Below, one piece after another: positions 1-11,571 of a stretch of DNA of 64,000 bases. This DNA is from Lasioglossum baleicum (Eukaryota; Arthropoda; Insecta; Hymenoptera; Halictidae): positions 1 to 64,000 of the forward strand of contig NW_027469572.1 of NCBI RefSeq assembly GCF_051020765.1. The letters are read 5' to 3'. The notes beneath the pieces were generated by a model. It saw nothing but the letters and a program-made list of their open reading frames with translations. It ran no database searches and was not told the origin of the DNA. Each line of letters begins with the position of its first letter. Positions within the stretch are counted from its first letter, which is position 1. Position numbers and translations under genes: made by a program.

Positions 1-126
1 GTCAAGTAAAAACACGTGCGAGAGGATGCATCCCGCAGGCTAGTCGAGCACAAACACGTGCGAGAGGATGCATCCCGCAGGCTAGTCGAGCAAATACACG
101 TGCGAGAGGATGCATCCCGCAGGCTA

Positions 127-168
127 GTCGAGCAAAAACACGTGCGAGAGGATGCATCCCGCAGGCTA
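127..168 (+). repeat. Reference 42-bp monomer, C-type
   Basis: This monomer differs from the T-type by C after TCGAG (GAGCAAAAACACGTG), which turns the in-frame TAA of one + frame into CAA. C-type monomers are clustered rather than mixed at random: they follow each GTCAAG landmark or GCTAGGCTAG junction in family I, and they directly follow every cassette. Two subtypes mark order within blocks: GAGCACAAAC (for example at 45-57) followed by GAGCAAATAC (for example at 87-99). Confidence 0.95.
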
Positions 169-252
169 GTCGAGCAAAAACACGTGCGAGAGGATGCATC
201 CCGCAGGCTAGTCGAGTAAAAACACGTGCGAGAGGATGCATCCTGCAGGCTA

Positions 253-294
253 GTCGAGTAAAAACACGTGCGAGAGGATGCATCCCGCAGGCTA
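253..294 (+). repeat. Reference 42-bp monomer, T-type
   Basis: A canonical monomer with T after TCGAG (GAGTAAAAACACGTG). It is 55% GC with 13 A against 6 T, so the + strand is purine-rich (26 of 42). It holds four CpG sites: in TCGAG, CACGTG, TGCGAG and CCCGCAG. Restriction landmarks are PmlI (CACGTG) and NsiI (ATGCAT). Of six frames, two + frames contain a stop in each T-type copy (TAA after GAG; TAG in CTAG), one + frame is open, and two of the three - frames are open. This produces the long spurious reading frames of the window. Confidence 0.97.
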
Positions 295-400
295 GTCGAG
301 TAAAAACACGTGCGAGAGGATGCATCCCGCAGGCTAGTCGAGTAAAAACACGTGCGAGAGGATGCATCCCGCAGGCTAGTCGAGTAAAAACACGTGCGAG

Positions 401-468
401 GTTTTGTGGGATACGCATGCGCAGGTTTTTTGGGATGCGCATGCGCAGGTTTTTTGGGATGCGCATGG
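401..468 (+). repeat. Reference cassette of three 24-bp units inside a 42-bp monomer
   Basis: After GTGCGAG the monomer is interrupted by 24-bp units (401-424, 425-448, and a last unit shortened by 4 bp, 449-468); the monomer then resumes at CTAGTCGAG. The cassette replaces the 17 bp that normally separate these points, so n units add 24n-4 bp in place of 17. Each full unit carries a T-tract and GGGATGCGCATG; adjacent units create the palindrome TGCGCATGCGCA. The first unit has TTTTGTGGG, the last has TTTTTTGGG. This copy has GGGATACGC in its first unit, a marker shared by 13 family I cassettes. Confidence 0.95.
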
Positions 469-1227
469 CTAGTCGAGCAAAAACACGTGCGAGAGGATGC
501 ATCCCGCAGGGTAGTCGAGTAAAAACACGTGCGAGAGGATGCATCCCGCAGGCTAGTCGAGTAAAAACACGTGCGGGAGGATGCATCCCGCAGGCTAGTC
601 GAGCAAAAACACGTGCGAGAGGATGCATCCCGCAGGCTAGTCGAGCAAAAACACGTGCGAGAGGATGCATCCCGCAGGCTAGGCTAGTAAAAACACGTGC
701 GAGAGGACGCATCCCGCAGGCTAGTCGAGCACAAACACGTGCGAGAGGATGCATCCCGCAGGCTAGTCGAGTAAAAACACGTACGAGAGGATGCATCCCG
801 CAGGCTAGTCGAGCAAAAACACGTGCGAGAGGATGCATCCCGCAGGCTAGTCGAGTAAAAACACGTGCGAGAGGATGAATCCCGCAGGCTAGTCGAGTAA
901 AAACACGTGCGAGAGGATGCATCCCGCAGGCTAGTCGAGCAAAAACACGTGCGAGAGGATGCATCCCGCAGGCTAGTCGAGCAAAAACACGTGCGAGAGG
1001 ATGCATCCCGCAGGCTAGTCGAGTAAAAACACGTGCGAGAGGATGCATCCTGCAGGCTAGTCGAGTAAAAACACGTGCGAGAGGATGCATCCCGCAGGCT
1101 AGTCGAGTAAAAACACGTGCGAGAGGATGCTTCCCGCAGGCTAGTCGAGTAAAAACATGTGCGAGAGGATGCATCCCGCAGGCTAGTCGAGTAAAAACAC
1201 GTGCGAGAGGATGCATCCCGCAGGCTA

Positions 1228-3864
1228 GTCAAGTAAAAACACGTGCGAGAGGATGCATCCCGCAGGTTAGTCGAGCACAAACACGTGCGAGAGGATGCAT
1301 CCCGCAGGCTAGTCGAGCAAATACACGTGCGAGAGGATGCATCCCGCAGGCTAGTCGAGCAAAAACACGTGCGAGAGGATGCATCCCGCAGGCTAGTCGA
1401 GCAAAAACACGTGCGAGAGGATGCATCCCGCAGACTAGTCGAGTAAAAACACGTGCGAGAGGATGCTTCCCGCAGGCTAGTCGAGTAAAAACACGTGCGA
1501 GAGGATGCATCCCGCAGGCTAGTCGAGTAAAAACACGTGCGAGAGGATGCATCCCGCAGGCTAGTCGAGTAAAAACACGTGCGAGAGGATGCATCCCGCA
1601 GGCTAGTCGAGTAAAAACACGTGCGAGGTTTTGTGGGATGCGCATGCGCAGGTTTTTTGGGATGCGCATGCGCAGGTTTTTTGGGATGCGCATGCCTAGT
1701 CGATCAAAAACACGTGCGAGAGGATGCATCCCGCAGGCTAGTCGAGCAAAAACACGTGCGAGAGGATGCATCCCGCAGGCTAGTCGAGTAAAAACACGTG
1801 CGAGAGGATGCATCCTGCAGGCTAGTCGAGTAAAAACACGTGCGAGAGGATGCATCCCGCAGGCTAGTCGAGTAAAAACACGTGCGAGAGGATGCATCCC
1901 GCAGGCTAGTCGAGTAAAAACACGTGCGAGAGGATGCATCCCGCAGGGTAGTCGAGTAAAAACACGTGCGAGGTTTTGTGGGATACGCATGCGCAGGTTT
2001 TTTGGGATGCGCATGCGCAGGTTTTTTGGGATGCGCATGCGCAGGTTTTTTGGGATGCGCATGGCTAGTCGAGCAAAAACACGTGCGAGAGGATGCATCC
2101 CGCAGGGTAGTCGAGTAAAAACACGTGCGAGAGGATGCATCCCGCAGGCTAGTCGAGTAAAAACACGTGCGGGAGGATGCATCCCGCAGGCTAGTCGAGC
2201 AAAAACACGTGCGAGAGGATGCATCCCGCAGGCTAGTCGAGCAAAAACACGTGCGAGAGGATGCATCCCGCAGGCTAGGCTAGTAAAAACACGTGCGAGA
2301 GGATGCATCCCGCAGGCTAGGCTAGTAAAAACACGTGCGAGAGGACGCATCCCGCAGGCTAGTCGAGCACAAACACGTGCGAGAGGATGCATCCCGCAGG
2401 CTAGTCGAGCAAATACACGTGCGAGAGGATGCATCCCGCAGGCTAGTCGAGCAAAAACACGTGCGAGAGGATGCATCCCGCAGGCTAGTCGAGCAAAAAC
2501 ACGTGCGAGAGGATGCTTCCCGCAGGCTAGTCGAGTAAAAACACGTGCGAGAGGATGCATCCCGCAGGCTAGTCGAGTAAAACCACGTGCGAGAGGATGC
2601 ATCCCGCAGGCTAGTCGAGTAAAAACACGTGCGAGGTTTTGTGGGATGCGCATGCGCAGGTTTTGTGGGATGCGCATGCGCAGGTTTTTTGGGATGCGCA
2701 TGCGCAGGTTTTTTGGGATGCGCATGCCTAGTCGAGCAAAAACACGTGCGAGAGGATGCATCCCGCAGGCTAGTCGAGCAAAAACATGTGCGAGAGGATG
2801 CATCCCGCAGGCTAGTCGAGTAAAAACACGTGCGAGAGGATGCATCCCGCAGGCTAGTCGAGTAAAAACACGTGCGAGAGGATGCATCCCGCAGGCTAGT
2901 CGAGTAAAAACACGTGCGAGAGGATGGATCCCGCAGGCTAGTCGAGCAAAAACACGTGCGTTAGGATGCATCCCGCAGGCTAGTCGAGCACAAACACGTG
3001 CGAGAGGATGCATCCCGCAGGCTAGTCGAGCAAATACACGTGCGAGAGGATGCATCCTGCAGGCTAGTCGAGCAAAAACACGTGCGAGAGGATGCATCCC
3101 GCAGGCTAGTCGAGCAAAAACACATGCGAGAGGATGCATCCCGCAGACTAGTCGAGTAAAAACACGTGCGAGAGGATGCATCCCGCAGGCTAGTCGAGTA
3201 AAAACACGTGCGGGAGGATGCATCCCGCAGGCTAGTCGAGCAAAAACACGTGCGAGAGGATGCATCCCGCAGGCTAGTCGAGCAATAACACGTGCGAGAG
3301 GATGCATCCCGCAGGCTAGGCTAGTAAAAACACGTGCGAGAGGACGCATCCCGCAGGCTAGTCGAGCACAAACACGTGCGAGAGGATGCATCCCGCAGGC
3401 TAGTCGAGTAAAAACACGTACGAGAGGATGCATCCCGCAGGCTAGTCGAGCAAAAACACGTGCGAGAGGATGCATCCCGCAGGCTAGTCGAGTAAAAACA
3501 CGTGCGAGAGGATGAATCCCGCAGGCTAGTCGAGTAAAAACACGTGCGAGAGGATGCATCCCGCAGGCTAGTCGAGCAAAAACACGTGCGAGAGGATGCA
3601 TCCCGCAGGCTAGTCGAGCAAAAACACGTGCGAGAGGATGCATCCCGCAGGCTAGTCGAGTAAAAACACGTGCGAGAGGATGCATCCTGCAGGCTAGTCG
3701 AGTAAAAACACGTGCGAGAGGATGCATCCCGCAGGCTAGTCGAGTAAAAACACGTGCGAGAGGATGCTTCCCGCAGGCTAGTCGAGTAAAAACATGTGCG
3801 AGAGGATGCATCCCGCAGGCTAGTCGAGTAAAAACACGTGCGAGAGGATGCATCCCGCAGGCTA
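1228..3864 (+). repeat. Higher-order block B2
   Basis: 2,637 bp: 55 monomers and cassettes at 1628 (n=3), 1973 (n=4, GGGATACGC type) and 2636 (n=4). From 1228 to about 3,180 it repeats in B3 at an offset of exactly 2,637 bp, including GTGCGTTAGG (near 2,957), GGATGGATCC and a CACATG variant. Two GCTAGGCTAG junctions lie 42 bp apart near 2,275 and 2,317. AATAACACG near 3,283 is private to this block. Confidence 0.93.
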
Positions 3865-6660
3865 GTCAAGTAAAAACACGTGCGAGAGGATGCATCCCGC
3901 AGGTTAGTCGAGCACAAACACGTGCGAGAGGATGCATCCCGCAGGCTAGTCGAGCAAATACACGTGCGAGAGGATGCATCCCGCAGGCTAGTCGAGCAAA
4001 AACACGTGCGAGAGGATGCATCCCGCAGGCTAGTCGAGCAAAAACACGTGCGAGAGGATGCATCCCGCAGACTAGTCGAGTAAAAACACGTGCGAGAGGA
4101 TGCTTCCCGCAGGCTAGTCGAGTAAAAACACGTGCGAGAGGATGCATCCCGCAGGCTAGTCGAGTAAAAACACGTGCGAGAGGATGCATCCCGCAGGCTA
4201 GTCGAGTAAAAACACGTGCGAGAGGATGCATCCCGCAGGCTAGTCGAGTAAAAACACGTGCGAGGTTTTGTGGGATGCGCATGCGCAGGTTTTTTGGGAT
4301 GCGCATGCGCAGGTTTTTTGGGATGCGCATGCCTAGTCGATCAAAAACACGTGCGAGAGGATGCATCCCGCAGGCTAGTCGAGCAAAAACACGTGCGAGA
4401 GGATGCATCCCGCAGGCTAGTCGAGTAAAAACACGTGCGAGAGGATGCATCCTGCAGGCTAGTCGAGTAAAAACACGTGCGAGAGGATGCATCCCGCAGG
4501 CTAGTCGAGTAAAAACACGTGCGAGAGGATGCATCCCGCAGGCTAGTCGAGTAAAAACACGTGCGAGAGGATGCATCCCGCAGGGTAGTCGAGTAAAGAC
4601 ACGTGCGAGGTTTTGTGGGATACGCATGCGCAGGTTTTTTGGGATGCGCATGCGCAGGTTTTTTGGGATGCGCATGCGCAGGTTTTTTGGGATGCGCATG
4701 GCTAGTCGAGCAAAAACACGTGCGAGAGGATGCATCCCGCAGGGTAGTCGAGTAAAAACACGTGCGAGAGGATGCATCCCGCAGGCTAGTCGAGTAAAAA
4801 CACGTGCGGGAGGATGCATCCCGCAGGCTAGTCGAGCAAAAACACGTGCGAGAGGATGCATCCCGCAGGCTAGTCGAGCAAAAACACGTGCGAGAGGATG
4901 CATCCCGCAGGCTAGGCTAGTAAAAACACGTGCGAGAGGATGCATCCCGCAGGCTAGGCTAGTAAAAACACGTGCGAGAGGACGCATCCCGCAGGCTAGT
5001 CGAGCACAAACACGTGCGAGAGGATGCATCCCGCAGGCTAGTCGAGCAAATACACGTGCGAGAGGATGCATCCCGCAGGCTAGTCGAGCAAAAACACGTG
5101 CGAGAGGATGCATCCCGCAGGCTAGTCGAGCAAAAACACGTGCGAGAGGATGCTTCCCGCAGGCTAGTCGAGTAAAAACACGTGCGAGAGGATGCATCCC
5201 GCAGGCTAGTCGAGTAAAACCACGTGCGAGAGGATGCATCCCGCAGGCTAGTCGAGTAAAAACACGTGCGAGGTTTTGTGGGATGCGCATGCGCAGGTTT
5301 TGTGGGATGCGCATGCGCAGGTTTTTTGGGATGCGCATGCGCAGGTTTTTTGGGATGCGCATGCCTAGTCGAGCAAAAACACGTGCGAGAGGATGCATCC
5401 CGCAGGCTAGTCGAGCAAAAACATGTGCGAGAGGATGCATCCCGCAGGCTAGTCGAGTAAAAACACGTGCGAGAGGATGCATCCCGCAGGCTAGTCGAGT
5501 AAAAACACGTGCGAGAGGATGCATCCCGCAGGCTAGTCGAGTAAAAACACGTGCGAGAGGATGGATCCCGCAGGCTAGTCGAGCAAAAACACGTGCGTTA
5601 GGATGCATCCCGCAGGCTAGTCGAGCACAAACACGTGCGAGAGGATGCATCCCGCAGGCTAGTCGAGCAAATACACGTGCGAGAGGATGCATCCTGCAGG
5701 CTAGTCGAGCAAAAACACGTGCGAGAGGATGCATCCCGCAGGCTAGTCGAGCAAAAACACATGCGAGAGGATGCATCCCGCAGACTAGTCGAGTAAAAAC
5801 ACGTGCGAGAGGATGCATCCCGCAGGCTAGTCGAGCAAAAACACGTGCGAGAGGATGCATCCCGCAGGCTAGGCTAGTAAAAACACGTGCGAGAGGACGC
5901 ATCCCGCAGGCTAGTCGAGCACAAACACGTGCGAGAGGATGCATCCCGCAGGCTAGTCGAGTAAAAACACGTACGAGAGGATGCATCCCGCAGGCTAGTC
6001 GAGCAAAAACACGTGCGAGAGGATGCATCCCGCAGGCTAGTCGAGTAAAAACACGTGCGAGAGGATGAATCCCGCAGGCTAGTCGAGTAAAAACACGTGC
6101 GAGAGGATGCATCCCGCAGGCTAGTCGAGCAAAAACACGTGCGAGAGGATGCATCCCGCAGGCTAGTCGAGCAAAAACACGTGCGAGAGGATGCATCCCG
6201 CAGGCTAGTCGAGTAAAAACACGTGCGAGAGGATGCATCCTGCAGGCTAGTCGAGTAAAAACACGTGCGAGAGGATGCATCCCGCAGGCTAGTCGAGTAA
6301 AAACACGTGCGAGAGGATGCATCCCGCAGGCTAGTCGAGTAAAAACACGTGCGAGGTTTTGTGGGATGCGCATGCGCAGGTTTTGTGGGATGCGCATGCG
6401 CAGGTTTTTTTGGATGCGCATGCGCAGGTTTTTTGGGATGCGCATGGCTAGTCGAGCAAAAACACGTGCGAGAGGATGCATCCCGCAGGGTAGTCGAGTA
6501 AAAACACGTGCGAGAGGATGCATCCCGCAGACTAGTCGAGTAAAAACACGTGCGAGAGGATGCTTCCCGCAGGCTAGTCGAGTAAAAACACGTGCGAGAG
6601 GATGCATCCCGCAGGCTAGTCGAGTAAAAACACGTGCGAGAGGATGCATCCCGCAGGCTA
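3865..6660 (+). repeat. Higher-order block B3
   Basis: 2,796 bp: 56 monomers and cassettes at 4265 (n=3), 4610 (n=4), 5273 (n=4) and 6356 (n=4, with a TTTTTTTGGATG unit). It is a near-copy of B2 up to about 5,817; its end adds the fourth cassette instead of the B2 tail. AAAGACACG near 4,597 is a private substitution in the monomer that hosts cassette 4610. Confidence 0.93.
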
Positions 6661-8691
6661 GTCAAGTAAAAACACGTGCGAGAGGATGCATCCCGCAGGT
6701 TAGTCGAGCACAAACACGTGCGAGAGGATGCATCCCGCAGGCTAGTCGAGCAAATACACGTGCGAGAGGATGCATCCCGCAGGCTAGTCGAGCAAAAACA
6801 CGTGCGAGAGGATGCATCCCGCAGGCTAGTCGAGCAAAAACACGTGCGAGAGGATGCATCCCGCAGACTAGTCGAGTAAAAACACGTGCGAGAGGATGCT
6901 TCCCGCAGGCTAGTCGAGTAAAAACACGTGCGAGAGGATGCATCCCGCAGGCTAGTCGAGTAAAAACACGTGCGAGAGGATGCATCCCGCAGGCTAGTCG
7001 AGTAAAAACACGTGCGAGAGGATGCATCCCGCAGGCTAGTCGAGTAAAAACACGTGCGAGGTTTTGTGGGATGCGCATGCGCAGGTTTTGTGGGATGCGC
7101 ATGCGCAGGTTTTTTGGGATGCGCATGCGCAGGTTTTTTGGGATGCGCATGCCTGGTCGATCAAAAACACGTGCGAGAGGATGCATCCCGCAGGCTAGTC
7201 GAGTAAAAACACGTGCGAGAGGATGCATCCTGCAGGCTAGTCGAGTAAAAACACGTGCGAGAGGATGCATCCCGCAGGCTAGTCGAGTAAAAACACGTGC
7301 GAGAGGATGCATCCCGCAGGCTAGTCGAGTAAAAACACGTGCGAGAGGATGCATCCCGCAGGGTAGTCGAGTAAAAACACGTGCGAGGTTTTGTGGGATA
7401 CGCATGCGCAGGTTTTTTGGGATGCGCATGCGCAGGTTTTTTGGGATGCGCATGCGCAGGTTTTTTGGGATGCGCATGGCTAGTCGAGCAAAAACACGTG
7501 CGAGAGGATGCATCCCGCAGGGTAGTCGAGTAAAAACACGTGCGAGAGGATGCATCCCGCAGGCTAGTCGAGTAAAAACACGTGCGGGAGGATGCATCCC
7601 GCAGGCTAGTCGAGCAAAAACACGTGCGAGAGGATGCATCCCGCAGGCTAGTCGAGCAAAAACACGTGCGAGAGGATGCATCCCGCAGGCTAGGCTAGTA
7701 AAAACACGTGCGAGAGGATGCATCCCGCAGGCTAGTCGAGCACAAACACGTGCGAGAGGATGCATCCCGCAGGCTAGTCGAGCAAAAACACGTGCGAGAG
7801 GATGCATCCCGCAGGCTAGTCGAGTAAAAACACGTGCGAGAGGATGCATCCCGCAGGCTAGTCGAGTAAAAACACGTGCGAGAGGATGCATCCCGCAGGC
7901 TAGTCGAGTAAAAACACGTGCGAGAGGATGGATCCCGCAGGCTAGTCGAGCAAAAACACGTGCGAGAGGATGCATCCCGCAGGCTAGTCGAGCACAAACA
8001 CGTGCGAGAGGATGCATCCCGCAGGCTAATCGAGTAAAAACACATGCGAGACGATGCATCCCGCAGACTAGTCGAGTAAAAACACGTGCGAGAGGATGCA
8101 TCCCGCAGGCTAGTCGAGCAAAAACACGTGCGAGAGGATGCATCCCGCAGGCTAGTCGAGTAAAAACACGTGCGAGAGGATGCATCCTGCAGGCTAGTCG
8201 AGTAAAAACACGTGCGAGAGGATGCATCCCGCAGGCTAGTCGAGTAAAAACAAGTGCGAGAGGATGCATCCTGCAGGCTAGTCGAGTAAAAACACGTGCG
8301 AGAGGATGCATCCCGCAGGCTAGTCGAGTAAAAACACGTGCGAGAGGATGCATCCCGCAGGCTAGTCGAGTAAAAACACGTGCGAGGTTTTGTGGGATGC
8401 GCATGCGCAGGTTTTGTGGGATGCGCATGCGCAGGTTTTTTTGGATGCGCATGCGCAGGTTTTTTGGGATGCGCATGGCTAGTCGAGCAAAAACACGTGC
8501 GAGAGGATGCATCCCGCAGGGTAGTCGAGTAAAAACACGTGCGAGAGGATGCATCCCGCAGACTAGTCGAGTAAAAACACGTGCGAGAGGATGCTTCCCG
8601 CAGGCTAGTCGAGTAAAAACACGTGCGAGAGGATGCATCCCGCAGGCTAGTCGAGTAAAAACACGTGCGAGAGGATGCATCCCGTAGGCTA
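6661..8691 (+). repeat. Higher-order block B4
   Basis: 2,031 bp: 40 monomers and cassettes at 7061, 7388 (GGGATACGC type) and 8387 (TTTTTTTGGATG type), all n=4. The first cassette exits through GCCTGGTCGATC (7,151 on), a variant of the usual GCCTAGTCGATC. Near 8,030 an AATCGAG monomer carries CACATGCGAGACG. The closing monomer ends CCCGTAGGCTAG, which becomes the usual block end downstream. Confidence 0.93.
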
Positions 8692-9564
8692 GTCAAGTAA
8701 AAACACGTGCGAGAGGATGCATCCCGCAGGCTAGTCGAGCACAAACACGTGCGAGAGGATGCATCCCGCAGGCTAGTCGAGCAAATACACGTGCGAGAGG
8801 ATGCATCCCGCAGGCTAGTCGAGCAAAAACACGTGCGAGAGGATGCATCCCGCAGGCTAGTCGAGCAAAAACACGTGCGAGAGGATGCATCCCGCAGACT
8901 AGTCGAGTAAAAACACGTGCGAGAGGATGCTTCCCGCAGGCTATTCGAGTAAAAACACGTGCGAGAGGATGCATCCCGCAGGCTAGTCGAGTAAAAACAC
9001 GTGCGAGAGGATGCATCCCGCAGGCTAGTCGAGTAAAAACACGTGCGAGAGGATGCATCCCGCAGGCTAGTCGAGTAAAAACACGTGCGAGAGGATGCAT
9101 CCCGCAGGCTAGTCGAGTAAAAACACGTGCGATGTTTTGTGGGATGCGCATGCGCAGGTTTTGTGGGATGCGCATGCGCAGGTTTTTTGGGATGCGCATG
9201 CGCAGGTTTTTTGGGATGCGCATAGCTAGTCGAGCAAAAACACGTGCGAGAGGATGCATCCCGCAGACTAGTCGAGTAAAAACACGTGCGAGAGGATGCT
9301 TCCCGCAGGCTAGTCGAGTAAAAACACGTGCGAGAGGATGCATCCCGCAGGGTAGTCGAGTAAAAACACGTGCGAGAGGATGCACCCCGCAGGCTAGTCG
9401 AGTAAAAACACGTGCGAGAGGATGCATCCCGCAGGCTAGTCGAGCAAAAACACGAGCGAGAGGATGCATCCCGCAGGCTAGTCGAGCAAAAACACGTGCG
9501 AGAGGATGCATCCCGCAGGCTAGTCGAGCAAAAACACGTGCGAGAGGATGCATCCCGCAGGCTA
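8692..9564 (+). repeat. Higher-order block B5
   Basis: 873 bp: 18 monomers and one n=4 cassette at 9134. The cassette is entered through GTGCGATG and left through CATAGCTAG, an entry and exit pair that marks module X. A GATGCACCCC monomer and a CACGAGCG monomer follow. The same block recurs as B12, where it is 2 bp shorter. Confidence 0.93.
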
Positions 9565-10068
9565 GTCAAGTAAAAACACGTGCGAGAGGATGCATCCCGC
9601 AGGCTAGTCGAGCACAAACACGTGCGAGAGGATGCATCCCGCAGGCTAGTCGAGCAAATACACGTGCGAGAGGATGCATCCCGCAGGCTAGTCGAGCAAA
9701 AACACGTGCGAGAGGATGCAACCCGCAGGCTAGTCGAGCAAAAACACGTGCGAGAGGATGCATCCCGCAGACTAGTCGAGTAAAAACACGTGCGAGAGGA
9801 TGCTTCCCGCAGGCTAGTCGAGTAAAAACACGTGCGAGAGGATGCATCCCGCAGGGTAGTCGAGTAAAAACACGTGCGAGAGGATGCACCCCGCAGGCTA
9901 GTCGAGTAAAAACACGTGCGAGAGGATGCATCCCGCAGGCTAGTCGAGCAAAAACACGTGCGAGAGGATGCATCCCGCAGGGTAGTCGAGCAAAAACACG
10001 TGCGAGAGGATGCATCCCGCAGGCTAGTCGAGCAAAAACACGTGCGAGAGGATGCATCCCGCAGGCTA
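9565..10068 (+). repeat. Higher-order block B6, 12-mer without cassette
   Basis: 504 bp, exactly 12 monomers. Order: GTCAAG, CACAAAC, CAAATAC, C-type with GATGCAACCC, C-type ending GCAGACTAG, T-type with GCTTCCC, T-type ending GGGTAG, T-type with GCACCCC, T-type, then three C-types. It recurs at 12337, 17054 and 27690, and as a 10-mer at 35955. Confidence 0.95.
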
Positions 10069-11571
10069 GTCAAGTAAAAACACGTGCGAGAGGATGCATC
10101 CCGCAGGCTAGTCGAGCACAAACACGTGCGAGAGGATGCATCCCGCAGGCTAGTCGAGCAAATACACGTGCGAGAGGATGCATCCCGCAGGCTAGTCGAG
10201 CAAAAACACGTGCGAGAGGATGCATCCCGCAGGCTAGTCGAGCAAAAACACGTGCGAGAGGATGCATCCCGCAGACTAGTCGAGTAAAAACACGTGCGAG
10301 AGGATGCTTCCCGCAGGCTAGTCGAGTAAAAACACGTGCGAGAGGATGCATCCCGCAGGCTAGTCGAGTAAAAACACGTGCGAGAGGATGCATCCCGAAG
10401 GCTAGTCGAGTAAAAACACGTGCGAGAGGATGCATCCCGCAGGCTAGTCGAGTAAAAACACGTGCGAGGTTTTGTGGGATGCGCATGAGCAGGTTTTTTG
10501 GGATGCGCATGCGCAGGTTTTTTGGGATGCGCATGCGCAGGTTTTTTGGGATGCGCATGCCTAGTCGAGCAAAAACACGTGCGAGAGGATGCATCCCGCA
10601 GGCTAGTCGAGCAAAAAGACGTGCGAGAGGATGCATCCCGCAGGCTATTCGAGTAAAAACACGTGCGAGAGGATGCATCCCGCAGGCTAGTCGAGTAAAA
10701 ACACGTGCGAGAGGATGCATCCCGCATGCTAGTCGAGTAAAAATACGTGCGAGGTTTTGTGGGATGCGCATGCGCAGGTTTTGTGGGATGCGCATGCGCA
10801 GGTTTTTTGGGATGCGCATGGCTAGTCGAGCAAAAACACGTGCGAGAGGATGCATCCCGCAGGCTAGTCGAGCAAAAACACGTGCGAGAGGATGCATCCC
10901 GCAGGCTAGTCGAGTAAAAACACGTGCGGGAGGATGCATCCCGCAGGCTAGTCGAGTAAAAACACGTACGAGAGGATGCATCCCGCAGGCTAGTCGAGCA
11001 AAAACAAGTGCGAGAGGATGCATCCCGCAGGCTAGTCGAGTAAAAACACGTGCGAGAGGATGAATCCCGCAGGCTAGTCGAGCAAAAACACGTGCGAGAG
11101 GATGCATCCCGCAGGCTAGTCGAGTAAAAACACGTGCGAGAGGATGCATCCTGCAGGCTAGTCGAGTAAAAACACGTGCGAGAGGATGCATCCCGCAGGC
11201 TAGTCGAGTAAAAACACGTGCGAGAGGATGCATCCCGCAGGCTAGTCGAGTAAAAACACGTGCGAGGTTTTGTGGGATGCGCATGCGCAGGTTTTGTGGG
11301 ATGCGCATGCGCAGGTTTTTTTGGATGCGCATGCGCAGGTTTTTTGGGATGCGCATGGCTAGTCGAGCAAAAACACGTGCGAGAGGATGCATCCCGCAGG
11401 GTAGTCGAGTAAAAACACGTGCGAGAGGATGCATCCCGCAGACTAGTCGAGTAAAAACACGTGCGAGAGGATGCTTCCCGCAGGCTAGTCGAGTAAAAAC
11501 ACGTGCGAGAGGATGCATCCCGCAGGCTAGTCGAGTAAAAACACGTGCGAGAGGATGCATCCCGTAGGCTA
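10069..11571 (+). repeat. Higher-order block B7
   Basis: 1,503 bp: 28 monomers and cassettes at 10469 (n=4, first unit CATGAGCAG), 10754 (n=3, entered from an AAATACGTG monomer) and 11267 (n=4, TTTTTTTGGATG unit). Ordered markers: CCCGAAGG, AAAAAGACGTG, GCTATTCGAG, GCATGCTAG, GTACGAG, ACAAGTGCG and GATGAATCCC. B14 and B19 have the same order. B10, B23 and B24 are shortened relatives. Confidence 0.95.

Larger units (their letters stand above)
1..1227 (+). repeat. Higher-order block B1
   Basis: 1,227 bp: 27 monomers and one cassette at 401 (n=3). The second half, from about 600, matches the end of B2 at an offset of 2,637 bp, including GTACGAG (near 780), GATGAATCCC (near 875) and a CATGTG variant (near 1,156). 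The left edge is the window edge, but it coincides with a GTCAAG landmark. Confidence 0.93.
9134..11571 (+). repeat. Module X copy 1
   Basis: From the GCGATG-entered cassette through a cassette-free 12-mer block and the B7 block. Further copies: 16625-19061, 27259-29696 and 35524-37835. Copies 1 and 3 agree in the position of every cassette and landmark at a constant offset of 18,125 bp. Confidence 0.93.

Noticed and set aside
16..219. Recurrent 67-codon + strand frames, about 48 near-identical copies
   Set aside because: They mark the run of C-type monomers in which GAGTAA has become GAGCAA. They are useful as a block marker but show no sign of being genes.
401..468. Rho-independent terminators from GC palindromes followed by T-tracts
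   Set aside because: TGCGCATGCGCA followed by AGG and a T-tract looks terminator-like, but it recurs in every cassette with no gene upstream.
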